NCBI RefSeq assembly: GCF_022539505.1
Contig: NC_061514.1
Span: 251,336,124-251,400,123, forward strand
Length of the DNA stretch: 64,000 bases
DNA from: Lolium rigidum
Taxonomy: Eukaryota > Streptophyta > Magnoliopsida > Poales > Poaceae
Direction: 5' to 3'
Position numbers and translations under genes: made by a program. Positions 39,517 through 50,222 of the stretch are shown piece by piece. Within the stretch, counting starts at the first letter, position 1; each line of letters opens with the position of its first letter. The notes beneath the pieces are model-generated. The model was given only the letters and a program-made list of their open reading frames with translations. It had not been told where the DNA came from and made no database searches.

Positions 39517-40539
39517 ATGCGCGGCAGATGACCGTGTATGATCCGGTTCTTGCCGGAAAACAAAAAGCCGGGCCATATGATGCCGGAGAAAAAAGCTATG
39601 GAGCAGGTCGCGGCTATGCCGGAAATGGCTATGCGCGGAATGGTTATGCCGGAAACAATCATGCCGGTAGACGTGAAACCGGGCAAAATTATCGAGCTGC
39701 AAGGGCAGCGTACGCTGAAGAAGAAATGCGACCACCAAGGTACCGGCAGGCAAGAGCCGCGAAACCAGAGAGATATGAAGAAGGAGATTCCGAGGTGGAA
39801 CGAGTCAGAGCCTACCGGAATCCTTTGGGGGAACGTGTGGGGGGAGAGATGCTTGCCAGGCCAGGATGCAAGGCACAGGCTGGACAGGGTGCATCTTTCC
39901 GAAATAATCGAATCTAAGGGCCCTCCTAGCCCAAAGTGCTTTGGCCTGCGAATCATGGGAGAAGAGCCACCGGTGCGCAATTTCCAGTTGCCCCGAGACA
40001 CAAAAACATACGATGGCACGACTAAGCCGGAAGATTGACTGGCGGACTATGTCACAGCAGTCTATGTAGCTGGTGGCGGAGTAAACCGGCGTTGGGCGGT
40101 AAGAATCATACCGTCCTACCTAGTAGGGCCTGCCCGTATCTGGCTTAACAACTTGCCGGCAGGAAGCGTAAACGGATGGTTGGATTTTGAGGAAGCCTTT
40201 GTGAGCAACTTCAGCAGCACTTACAAGAGGCCCAACCGGCCCCAGCAGCTCGCCCTGTGCCAGCAGCGTGCAGGTGAAACAGACCGGGACTATCTCACCC
40301 GGTGGAACTCAACAAGAAATACGTGTGAAGGAGTGATTGAGGCACAAGCGATTGCTTGGTTCAGTCAGGGATGCCGGAGAGGATCACAACTATGGCAAAG
40401 GCTGCAGAGAAACATGCCAAGCACATTGGCTGAAATGATGCGAGTGGCGGAAAACTATGCGTTGGGAGACCCACTGCAACCGGCCGTGCAAGCCGAACCG
40501 GTGCAGTCGAGTCAACCCCGGCAAGATCAACACCGGGAT
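39513..40539 (+). pseudogene. Gag ORF2 of element A (Retrotrans_gag), truncated
   Basis: Starts at ATG 39513, overlapping the upstream stop in ATGA. An N-terminal Gly/Tyr/Ala repeat (GYAGNGYARNGYAGNNHAG) is followed by a frame change near 39880, then FQLPRDTKTYDGTTKPED, a TGA in place of Trp at 40036-40038, and the gag domain (GPARIWLNNLPAGSVNGWLD; ETDRDYLTRWNSTRN; MRVAENYALGDP). It ends where LTR B begins. More damaged than copy B, so older. Confidence 0.85.
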
Positions 40540-41261
40540 TGTTGGGGGGATGACCCCCGGTATGCCAAAGGCATGCTAAACCGGATGGTTTGAGCCATCA
40601 AGATACCGGTTTGATGTTCGTACCGGAACATAGAGATAAGAATTTAGCTAAGTGAGGCTAAGCCGGTATCCCCAAGAGGGGTATGCCGGAACCGGATAAG
40701 AAGATACCGGGCCACCGGAAGGAAGAGCATGTCGGCAAGACTGGTCAAAGATTCTCTCCAGAGCTAGAAGACAAGGATGAGCTAAGCAAAGTAGCTTTAA
40801 ACGAAGGGCTGCCGATAAAGAGAAGGATGACGGTCAAAGAAGCCGGAGGACGTCAGTATCCCTGATTAAAGAGGACTCCGGTGTCATCTATGATTAAAGT
40901 AGCTTTATAAAGTAGTTTGTCTAGTCAAAGATGCCATTAGGGTTTCTTGCCTCGTAAGCCACCCTCTCCCCTATATAAGGAGAGGGGGCAGCCCTTCTTA
41001 CGGGCACGTACGAAGAGAGCTAGGGTTAGAAGAACACTTGTACTGAGAAACTTGTAACCTGTTGAGATCAATAAAGAAGATGATCTAGAGCGAGTTCTTC
41101 CTTATGTCTTTCTTCTTCAACCTCTAGCCTTGGCTAAGTTCTTGAGGAAATCATCCGGAAGTTCATCCCATCTAATCACAAACCCTCCCCCGAATCCTCT
41201 TGCGTCCATTCGGCCCCAACCTAAGCCATCCTATGGCATCTGTTTGTTCACCACGACGACA
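40540..41261 (+). repeat. 5' LTR of element B
   Basis: 722 bp, same ends as LTR A. TATA-like ctatataaggag lies at about 40971. It is directly joined to the gag of element A. Confidence 0.9.
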
Positions 41262-42288
41262 GTTGGCGCCCACCGTGGGGCGTGAAGTGGCGCTTGCTGG
41301 AGTACACATTCGGGCGGGCATCCTCGAGGTCGCCGGCGAGCGGACAGTTTCTGCGCTCGTCCAGCGCTTCTACTCCGTCGACTTCATCAACGACAACGCG
41401 GGCTGCTTCGCCAACGGCGGCATCTTCCCCAAGAACGGCCGCATCATCGAGTTCGGCAGCCACCGCGTCTACTTCGGCACCGTCCCCGTGCGCCAGCGCC
41501 TCTCGCCGGTGCTGGTGGCACCGGACCCGCCAAGGTGGCTCTGTGCTGGCCGCGCTGCCGGCAGCGTCGAGGTGATGATGGCTGGCGCAGCCGGCGCGGG
41601 CAAGGAGGCTGCGGATGAAGTTGCTGGTCGCGCGGTTTCGACCCGTGCGGCCAAGCCACCGCTGGAGCGCGACACCGGCGCACCGGGAGCATCTTCCGCA
41701 CCACCGGCAACACCTCTCCAAGCGGCGATGAACGTGCTGGCAACGCCCATCGCGCAGAACATCGACCCGGCGGTGGCTCAGGCGGAGCTGGAGGCGACAC
41801 GCAAGAAGCTGCTCGGGAGCGGCGCCGACATCGTCCGGACGCAGCGCGAGCTGAACCTAACCATACGTGAGTACAACGCTGCCCATGGCTTTGCTTCTGT
41901 TAGCGCTCATGCTGCTAGGATACCGGAGAACCGGCTTAAGGCTCGCAATTTAGATCAGGATTTGCGTAAGGAAGTTCTTACCGGCAAGAGTACCTCCGCA
42001 TCTGCTAGCATCGTAGAGAAACCTAAGTACAGTAGCCCGGATAAAACCATAAAAGCTGCTAAGGCTGCTGTAGAGCTGTGTGACTCGCTTACCGGAGAGG
42101 CTTTGGCCAAACAACAAGAGCGTGTCAGAGAGCTGCTAGATACTGTAGAGCAGCAGAACGCTGAGCAGCTGGCTAAGCTGAACAAGGCTATGGCCTCAAG
42201 ATCCGCGCGTTCAACAAAGAATGCCGGAAGCAAGTCCCATGGGCAGGCCTCGTCCCCCATCCGGACAGAAGAAGAGAAAAAGAGGTGA
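41233..42288 (+). CDS. Gag ORF1 of element B, intact
   Basis: 351 aa from ATG 41233 (28 nt before the LTR end; the frame is open further up to 41200) to TGA 42286-42288. N-terminus MASVCSPRRQLAPTVG is encoded by the LTR end and PBS. Then SALVQRFYSVDFINDNAGCF, FPKNGRIIEFGSHRVYFG, an Ala/Gly-rich linker (about residues 105-165), helical NLDQDLRKEVL and KAAKAAVELCDSL, and QQERVRELLDTVEQQNAEQL, a probable coiled coil. The gene product should be the N-terminal half of the capsid polyprotein. No lesions, unlike copy A. The start inside the LTR is inferred from frame conservation in both copies; a later start is possible. Confidence 0.75.
   Translation: MASVCSPRRQLAPTVGREVALAGVHIRAGILEVAGERTVSALVQRFYSVDFINDNAGCFANGGIFPKNGRIIEFGSHRVYFGTVPVRQRLSPVLVAPDPPRWLCAGRAAGSVEVMMAGAAGAGKEAADEVAGRAVSTRAAKPPLERDTGAPGASSAPPATPLQAAMNVLATPIAQNIDPAVAQAELEATRKKLLGSGADIVRTQRELNLTIREYNAAHGFASVSAHAARIPENRLKARNLDQDLRKEVLTGKSTSASASIVEKPKYSSPDKTIKAAKAAVELCDSLTGEALAKQQERVRELLDTVEQQNAEQLAKLNKAMASRSARSTKNAGSKSHGQASSPIRTEEEKKR
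41264..41280 (+). promoter_or_regulatory. Primer-binding site, tRNA-Lys type (element B)
   Basis: Same 17-nt TGGCGCCCACCGTGGGG as in element A. Confidence 0.85.
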
Positions 42289-43399
42289 ACGCACAGCAGA
42301 TGACTGTGTACGATCCGGTCCTTGCCGGTAAACAACAAGCCGGGCAACACGATGCCGGTAGAAAAAGCCAAGGGGCAGAGCGAGGCTACGCCAAAGTAGG
42401 CTATGCCGGAAACAATCATGCCGGTAGACACGAAACCGGGCAAAACTATCCGGCTGCAAGGGCAGCGTATGATGATGAGGAGATGCCTCCACCAAGGTAC
42501 CGGCAGGCGAGGGCCGCGGTACCGGAACGTTACGATGAAGCTGATTCAACAAGACTCACCGCTTACCGGAACCCTTTGGGAGAGCGGTTGGGAGAAAGAA
42601 ACTTGCCGGAACGGGATGCGAGGCACCGTCTGGACAGAGTGTACCTGTCTGAAATGATTGAGGCAGAGGGTCCTTCGGGTCCAAAATGCTTTGGCCCAAG
42701 GATCATGAAAGAGCAACCACCAGTTCGCAACTTTCAGTTGCCCCGTGACACCAAAACATACGATGGCACCACTAAGCCGGAAGACTGGCTCGCGGATTAT
42801 GTGACCGCGGTATACGTCGCTGGTGGCGGAGGTGTCATAGCCGGAGGAGGAAACCGGCGTTGGGCCGTGAGAATCGTGCCAACGTTTCTGGTAGGACCGG
42901 CAAGAATCTGGCTGAACAACCTGCCGGAAGGAAGCATAAATGGCTGGTTGGACTTTGAGGAAGCTTTTGTGAGCAACTTCAGCAGCACCTACAGAAGGCC
43001 AAACAGGCCTCAGCAGCTCGCTTTGTGCGTGCAGCGCCCGCAAGAAACAGACCGGGATTACCTGACCCGGTGGAATTCCACTAGAAACTCTTGTGAAGGA
43101 GTGATAGAAGCACATGCAATTGCTTGGTTTAGCCAAGGATGCCGGCGAGGTTCGCCTTTGTGGCAAAGGCTGCAGAGGAACATGCCAACAACGTTGGCGG
43201 AAATGATGCGTGTGGCGGAAAACTATGCGTTGGGAGACCCAATGCAACCGGCGATACAAGCTGAGCCGGAACAGTCAAACCCGCCTCAGCAGCAATACCG
43301 GGATAACCGGAACAACAAAAGAAGGGAAGATTTCCCGGATCGAAGGTATGGCTCGCAGCAAGTTGCTGCTGTGCAAGAAAACTCTGATGCCGGCGGCGG
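42285..43399 (+). CDS. Gag ORF2 of element B (Retrotrans_gag), cut by insertion
   Basis: Frame from GTG 42285 (overlapping the ORF1 stop as GTGA; ATG at 42300) to the insertion at 43400. Contains the basic/Tyr linker, NFQLPRDTKTYDGTTKPEDW, a Gly-rich loop (VAGGGGVIAGGGNRRWAVR) and the gag domain: RIWLNNLPEGSINGWLDFEE, QLALCVQRPQETDRDYLTRW, GVIEAHAIAWFSQGCRRGS. It ends at NSDAGG, then five foreign residues come from the LTR. Zinc knuckle, protease and RT are absent from the window. The frame is otherwise undamaged, so B was young when disrupted. Confidence 0.88.
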
Positions 43400-45000
43400 T
43401 GATGCGTGTAGTTGACACGTCCGTTGGGAACCCCAAGAGGAAGGTGTGATGCGCACAGCGGCAAGTTTCCCTCAGTAAGAAACCAAGGTTTAATCGAACC
43501 AGTAGGAGTCAAGAAGCACGTTGAAGGTTGATGGCGGCGGGATGTAGTGCGGCGCAACACCGGAGATTCCGGCGCCAACGTGGAACCTGCACAACACAAC
43601 CAAAGTACTTTGCCCCAACGAAACGAGTGAGGTTGTCAATCTCACCGGCTTGCTGTAACAAAGGGTTAACCGTATTGTGTGGAAGATGATTGTTTGCGAG
43701 AGAAAACAAGTAAAACAAGTATTGCGAGCAGATTTGTATTTCGATATTAAAAGAATGGACCGGGGTCCACAGTTCACTAGAGGTGTCTCTCCCATAAGAT
43801 AAAAGCATGTTGGGTGAACAAATTACAGTCGGGCAATTGACAAATAGAGAGGGCATAACAATGCACATACATGGCATGATAAGTATAGTGAGATTTAATT
43901 GGGCATTACGACAAAGTACATAGACCGCCATCCAACTGCATCTATGCCTAAAAAGTCCACCTTCGAGGTTATCGTCCGAACCCCTTCCGAGTATTAAGTT
44001 GCAAAGCAACAGACAATTGCATTAAGTATGGTGCGTAATGTAATCAACAACTACATCCTCGGACATAGCGCCAATGTTTTATCCCTAGTGGCAACAAGCA
44101 CAACACAACCTTAGAACTTTCTCGTCACTCGTCCCGGTGTCAATGCGAGCATGAACCCACTATCGAGCATAAATACTCCCTCTTGGAGTTAAAAGCAAAA
44201 ACTTGGCCGAGCCTCTACTAGTAACGGAGAGCATGCAAGATCATAAACAACACATATGTAATAACTTGATAATTAACATAACATGGTATTCTCTATCCAT
44301 CGGATCCCGACAAACACAACATAGAGTATTACAAATAGATGATCTTGATCATGGTAGGCAACTCACAAGATCCAACAATGAAGCACAATGAGGAGAAGAC
44401 AACCATCTAGCTACTGTTATGGACCCATAGTCCAGGGGTGAACTACTCACTCATCACTCCGGAGGCGACCATGGCGGTGTAGAGTCCTCCGGGAGATGAA
44501 TCCCCTCTCCGGCAGGGTGCCGGAGGAGATCTCCGGAATCCCCCGAGATGGGATCGGCGGCGGCGGCGTCTCGCATAGGTTTTCCGTATCGTGGTTTTTC
44601 GCCTCGGGGGTTTCGCGACGGAGGCTTTAAGTAGGCGGAAGGGCGAGTCGGGGCCCGACGAGGGGCCCACACCATAGGGCGGCGTGGGCCCCCCCTTAGC
44701 CGCGCCGCCATGTGGTGTCGCCACCTCGTGGCCCCACTTCGTATGCTCTTCGGTCTTCTGGAAGCTCCGTGGAAAAATAGGCCCCTGGGTCTTCGTTTTG
44801 TCCAATTCCGAGAATATTTCGTTACTAGGATTTCTGAAACCAAAAACAGCAGAAAACAGGAACCGGCACTTCGGCATCTTGTTAATAGGTTAGTTCCGGA
44901 AAATGCACGAATATGACATAAAGTGTGCATAAAACATGTAGGTATCATCAATAATATGGCATAGAACATAAGAAATTATCGATACGTCGGAGACGTATCA
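43400..45000 (-). repeat. 3' LTR of element 1
   Basis: 1601 bp. The minus strand starts TGATACGTCTCCGACG and ends CACGCATCA. Same family as the solo LTR at 19046-20634. Confidence 0.92.
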
Positions 45001-45016
45001 AGCATCCCCAAGCTTA
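45001..45016 (-). promoter_or_regulatory. Polypurine tract of element 1
   Basis: The minus strand reads CTAAGCTTGGGGATGCT directly before the 3' LTR. Confidence 0.8.
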
Positions 45017-47589
45017 GTTCTGCTCGTCCCGAGCAGGTAAAACGATAACAAAGATAATTTCTGAAGTGATATGCCATCATAACCTTGATCATACTATTTG
45101 TAAGCATATGTAGTGAATGCAGCGATCAAAACAATGGTAATGTCATGAGTAAACAAGTGAATCATAAAGCAAAGACTTTTCATGAATAGTACTTCAAGAC
45201 AAGTATTAATAAGTCTTGCATAAGAGTTAACTCATAAAGCAATAAATCAAAGTAAAGGTATTGAAGCAACACAAAGGAAGATTAAGTTTCAGCGGTTGCT
45301 TTCAACTTGTAACATGTATATCTCATGGATAATTGTCAACATAGAGTAATATAACAAGTACAATATGCAAGTATGTAGGAATCAATGCACAGTTCACACA
45401 AGTGTTTGCTTCTTGAGGTGGAGAGAGATAGGTGAACTGACTCAACATAAAAGTAAAAAGAATGGTCCTTCAAAGAGGAAAGCATCGATTGCTATATTTG
45501 TGCTAGAGCTTTTATTTTGAAAACATGAAACAATTTTGTCAATGGTAGTAATAAAGCATATGAGTTATGTACATTATATCTTACAAGTTGCAAGTCTCAT
45601 GCATAGTATACTAATAGTTCCCGCACCTTGTCCTAATTAGCTTGGACTACCGGATCTTTGCAATGCACATGTTTTAACCAAGTGTCACAATGGGGTACCT
45701 CCATGCCGCCTCGTACAAAGGTCTAAGGAGAAAGCTCGCATTTTGGATTTCTCGCTTTTGATTATTCTCAACTTAGACATCCATACCGGGACAACATGGA
45801 CAACAGATAATGGACTCCTCTTTAATGCATAAGCATGTGGCAACAATTATTATTCTCATATGAGATTGAGGATATATGTCCAAGACTGAAACTTCCACCA
45901 TGAATCATGGCTTTAGTTAGCGGCCCAAAGTTCTTCTCTAACAATATGCATGCTCCAACCATAAAGGTGGTAGATCTCTCTTACTTCGGACAAGACGGAC
46001 ATGCATAGCAACTCACATGATATTCAACAAAGAATAGTTGATGGCGTCCCCGAAGCATGGTTATCGCACAACAAGCAACTTAATAAGAGATAAAGTGCAT
46101 AAGTACATATTCAATACCACAATAGTTTTTAAGCTATTTGTCCCATGAGCTATATATTGCAAAGGTGAATGATGGAATTTTAAAGGTAGCACTCAAGCAA
46201 TTTACTTTGGAATGGCGGATAAATACCATGTAGTAGGTAGGTATGGTGGACACAAATGGCATAGTGGTTGGCTCAAGTATTTTGGATGCATGAGAAGTAT
46301 TCCCTCTCGATACAAGGTTTAGGCTAGCAAGGTTATTTGAAACAAACACAAGGATGAACGGTACAGCAAAACTCACATAAAAGACATATGGTAAACATTA
46401 TAAGACTCCATACCGTCTTCCTTGTTGTTCAAAACTCAATACTAGATGTTATCTAGACTCTAGAGAAACCAAATATGCAAACCAAATTAGCAAGCTCTAA
46501 GTATTTCTTCATTAATGGGTGCAAAGTATATGATGCAAGAGCTTAAACATGAGCACAACAATTGCCAAGTATCAAATTATCCAAGACATTTTAGAGTTAC
46601 TACATGTAGCATTTTCCAATTCCAACCATATAACAATTTAACGAAGAAGAAACTTCGCCATGAATACTATGAGTAGAGCCTAAGGACATATTTGTCCATA
46701 TGCTACAGCGGAGCGTGTCTCTATCCCATAAAGTGAATGCTAGGATCCATTTTATTCAAACAAAACAAAAAAACAAAAACAAACCGACGCTCCAAGCAAA
46801 GTACATAAGATGTGACGGAATAAAAATATAGTTTCACGGGAGGAACCTGATAATGTTGTCGATGAAGAAGGGGATGCCTTGGGCATCCCCAAGCTTAGAC
46901 GCTTGAGTCTTCTTAGAATATGCAGGGGTGAACCACCGGGGCATCCCCAAGCTTAGAGCTTTCACTCTCCTTGATCATATTGCATCATACTCCTCTCTTG
47001 ATCCTTGAAAACTTCCTCCACACCAAACTCGAAACAACTCATTAGAGGGTTAGTGCATAATAAAAATTCACATGTTCAGAGGTGACACAATCATTCTTAA
47101 CACTTCTGGACATTGCATAAAGCTACTGGACATTAATGGATCAAAGAAATTTATCCAACATAGCAAAAGAGGCAATGCAAAATAAAAGGCAGAATCTGTC
47201 AAAACAGAACAGTCCGTAAAGATGGATTTTATTAGGCCACCAGACTTGCTCAAATGAAAATGCTCAAATTGAATGAAAGTTGCGTACATATCTGAGGATC
47301 ATGCACGTAAATTGGCTTAATTTTCTGAGCTACCTACAGGGAGGTAGACCCAGATTCGTGACAGCAAAGAAATCTGGAACTGCGCAGTAATCCAAATCTA
47401 GTACTTACTTTACTATCAAAGACTTTACTTGGCACAACAAAACATAAAACTAATATAAGGAGAGGTTGCTACAGTAGTAAACAACTTCCAAGACACAAAT
47501 ATAAAACAAAAATACTGGAGTAAAAACATGGGTTGTCTCCCATAACCGCTTTTCTTTAACGCCTTTCAGCTAGGCGCAGAAAGTGTATC
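45017..47589 (-). other. Non-coding body of element 1
   Basis: AT-rich sequence with stops in all frames, about 90 percent or more alike to 51857-54390 in element 2. Two short phrases (gcatccccaagctta near 46885 and 46943) repeat the polypurine tract. No coding capacity. Confidence 0.8.
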
Positions 47590-48264
47590 TCAAGTAACAT
47601 CGAAGGATGGAGCATTGATATCATAAGCTCCCCCATTTGCAGTGGTACTAGGGGCTTTGTCAATTTTAGGCCTATAATAATATTTCTTTGGTTTAGGCAC
47701 TTTAGAGGTATACATAAACTTTTGCTCCTTTCCCACATAAGCTTTCTCTCTAAACTGTAAAGATGAAAAGGTTGAACCCAAGGTTCCCATAGCTTTTTCA
47801 AGTTCGCCAATCCTATTAATTTGATTATCATGGTCTACACAAGTTCCTAGGACAATAATTCTTTCATCAATTCCTCCTAAGGATTTATCAAGTTTATCAG
47901 TTTTAACAAGTAACATCTCCAACTTAGTTTCAACACTGAAATTTTTCTCTATGGTTTCCAATTTTTTCATAACATCCTCAAGGGAGGTTTCAATTTTAAT
48001 TTCATTAACAGGTGGTGTTGCAAATAAACTCTCAATAATGCAACTAGCCTCTAAAGCGGGAGCACCTAGAAAGTTACCCCCCGCGAGACAATCAAGAACA
48101 TATCTATTCCAGCTAGAGATACCAACATAAAAATTCCTGAGTAGGATAGTAGTGGAGTGTTTCTTAGTGCACCTATTATGGGCATCACTAATTCTATACC
48201 AAGCATCTTTTAAACATTCTCCTCCTTGTTGCTTAAATGAACGAACTTCAACTTCGAGGATTAC
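47590..48264 (-). CDS. Gag-derived frame of element 1 (Athila-type), short
   Basis: Open from just after a TGA at 48265 to the stop at 47590 (224 codons). It contains SFKQQGGECLKDAWYRISDA, HSTTILLRNFYVGISSWNRY and LAGGNFLGAPALEAS, the second half of an Athila-type Retrotrans_gag domain, then VNEIKIETSLEDVMKKLETI and a helical tail, ending KVPKPKKYYYRPKID. A Met in another frame (ATG at 48267, MSNPRS) suggests a one-base change separates a start from this frame. Lacking the first half of the capsid domain, it is probably a relic or a dominant-interfering fragment rather than a working capsid. Confidence 0.65.
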   Translation of the reverse strand, partial: VILEVEVRSFKQQGGECLKDAWYRISDAHNRCTKKHSTTILLRNFYVGISSWNRYVLDCLAGGNFLGAPALEASCIIESLFATPPVNEIKIETSLEDVMKKLETIEKNFSVETKLEMLLVKTDKLDKSLGGIDERIIVLGTCVDHDNQINRIGELEKAMGTLGSTFSSLQFREKAYVGKEQKFMYTSKVPKPKKYYYRPKIDKAPSTTANGGAYDINAPSFDVT

Positions 48265-48495
48265 TCATTTTAGCGAGTAGTAAATAAAACAAACTAGATA
48301 AAGTAAATGCAAGTAACTAATTTTTTTGTGTTTTTGATATAGAGTGCAAGACAAGAAATAAAGTAAAACTAGCAACTAATTTTTTTGTGTTTTGATATAA
48401 GTGCAGCAAACAAAGTAGTAAATAAAATAAAGCAAGACAAAAACAAAGTAAAGAGATTGAGAAGTGGAGACTCCCCTTGCAGCGTGTCTTGATCT
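48265..48495 (-). other. Leader of element 1
   Basis: Non-coding stretch between PBS and the gag-like frame. It contains a duplicated phrase (acaaagtaaagcaac/aactaattttttttgtgttttgatat near 48312-48340 and 48372-48400). Confidence 0.6.
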
Positions 48496-48513
48496 CCCCG
48501 GCAACGGCGCCGT
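48496..48513 (-). promoter_or_regulatory. Primer-binding site, tRNA-Asp type (element 1)
   Basis: The minus strand reads ACGGCGCCGTTGCCGGGG, 9 nt inside the 5' LTR. Confidence 0.85.
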
Positions 48514-48522
48514 AAATTTGCT

Positions 48523-50118
48523 TGATGCGTGTAGTTGACACGTCCGTTGGGAACCCCAAGAGGAAGGTGTGATGCGCACAGCGGCAAGTTTCCCTCGATA
48601 AGAAACCAAGGTTTAATCGAACCAGTAGGAGTCAAGAAGCACGTTGAAGGTTGATGGCGGCGGGATGTAGTGCGGCGCAACACCGTAGATTCCGGCGCCA
48701 ACGTGGAACCCGCACAACACAACCAAAGTACTTTGCCCCAACGAAACAGTGAGGTTGTCAATCTCACCGGCTTGCTGTAACAAAGGGTTAACCGTATTGT
48801 GTGGAAGATGATTGTTTGCAGAGAAAACAATGAAACAAGTATTGCAAGCAGATTTGTATTTCAAGTATTAAAAGAATGGACCGGGGTCCACGGTTCACTA
48901 GAGGTGTCTCTCCCATAAGATAAAAGCATGTTGGGTGAACAAATTACAGTCGGGCAATTGACAAATAGAGAGGGCATAACAATGCACATACATGGCATGA
49001 TAAGTATAGTGAGATTTAATTGGGCATTACGACAAAGTACATAGACCGCCATCCAACCGCATCTATGCCTAAAAAGTCCACCTTCAGGTTATCGTCCGAA
49101 CCCCTTCCAGTATTAAGTTGCAAAGCAACGGACAATTGCATTAAGTATGGTGCGTAATGTAATCAACAACTACATCCTCGGACATAGCGCCAATGTTTTA
49201 TCCCTAGTGGCAACAAGCACAACACAACCTTAGAACTTTCGTCACTCGTCCTGGTGTCAATGCGGGCATGAACCCACTATCGAGCATAAATACTCCCTCT
49301 TGGAGTTAAAAGCAAAAACTTGGCCGTAGCCTCTACTAGTAACGAGAGAGCATGCAAGATCATAAACAACACATATGTAATAACTTGATAATTAACATAA
49401 CATGGTATTCTCTATCCATCGGATCCCGACAAACACAACATAGAGTATTACAGATAGATGATCTTGATCATGGTAGGCAGCTCACAAGATCCAACAATGA
49501 AGCACAATGAGGAGAAGACAACCATCTAGCTACTGCTATGGACCCATAGTCCAGGGGTGAACTACTCACTCATCACTCCGGAGGCGACCATGGCGGTGTA
49601 GAGTCCTCCGGGAGATGAATCCCCTCTCCGGCAGGGTGCCGGAGGAGATCTCCAGAATCCCCCGAGATGGGATCGGCAGCGGCGGCGTCTCAATAGGTTT
49701 TCCGTATCGTGGTTTTTCGCCTCGGGGGTTTCGCGACGGAGGCTTTAAGTAGGCGGAAGGGCAGAGTCGGGGGCCCGACGAGGGGCCCACACCATAGGGC
49801 GGCACGGGCCCCCTTGGCCGCGCCGCCATGTGGTGTCGCCACCTCGTGGCCCCACTTCGTATGCTCTTCGGTCTTCCGGAAGCTCCGTGGAAAAATAGGC
49901 CCCCGGGTCTTCGTTTCGTCCAATTCCGAGAATATTTCGTTACTAGGATTTCGAAACCAAAAACAGCAGAAAACAGGAACTGGCACTTCGGCATCTTGTT
50001 AATAGGTTAGTTCCGAGAAAATGCACGAATATGACATAAAGTGTGCATAAAACATGTAGGTATCATCAATAATATGGCATAGAACATAAGAAATTATCGA
50101 TACATCGGAGACGTATCG
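48523..50118 (-). repeat. 5' LTR of element 1
   Basis: About 1.6 kb, aligned end to end with 43400-45000. The outermost base reads atcg instead of atca, and four bases later the assembly gap starts. Confidence 0.9.
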
Positions 50119-50122
50119 CAGC

Positions 50123-50222
50123 NNNNNNNNNNNNNNNNNNNNNNNNNNNNNNNNNNNNNNNNNNNNNNNNNNNNNNNNNNNNNNNNNNNNNNNNNNNNNN
50201 NNNNNNNNNNNNNNNNNNNNNN
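50123..50222. other. Assembly gap (100 N)
   Basis: Exactly 100 N. Neither the continuation of element B nor the start of the copia element is found on its right, so the join is uncertain. Confidence 0.99.

Larger units (their letters stand above)
37777..40539 (+). mobile_element. Ty3/gypsy element A (tRNA-Lys primed), cut by element B
   Basis: LTR (37777-38481), PBS and decayed gag are followed abruptly at 40540 by the LTR of a second copy of the same family. The break lies after GlnHisArgAsp of gag, where copy B continues. The rest of A is expected on the far side of B but is not in this window. Confidence 0.85.
40540..43399 (+). mobile_element. Ty3/gypsy element B, same family, cut by the minus-strand element at 43400
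   Basis: LTR 40540-41261, PBS, and two intact gag frames up to 43399, where the reverse-oriented element begins. The rest of B (pol, 3' LTR) is not visible beyond the gap at 50123, so either it lies outside the window or the assembly is broken there. Confidence 0.88.
43400..50118 (-). mobile_element. Non-autonomous gypsy element 1 (minus), inserted in gag of element B
   Basis: LTRs at 43400-45000 (3') and 48523-50118 (5'), with tRNA-Asp PBS at 48496-48513 and polypurine tract at 45001-45016, all in minus orientation. The two LTRs are nearly identical, so insertion is recent. The internal region has one gag-like frame and about 2.5 kb of non-coding sequence; there is no protease, RT or integrase. 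The left flank is ggcgg, but the right LTR ends atcg followed by cagc and the gap, so no target duplication can be confirmed. Confidence 0.9.

Noticed and set aside
39178..40019. 278-codon and 191-codon minus-strand frames
   Set aside because: Opposite the better-supported gag frames of element A; composition follows the complementary strand.
41248..41800. Minus-strand frames opposite gag ORF1 (also 38468-39026)
   Set aside because: Shadow ORFs from GC-rich codons of gag; no independent signal.
43395..50122. Target-site duplication for element 1
   Set aside because: ggcgg on the left does not match cagc on the right before the gap.
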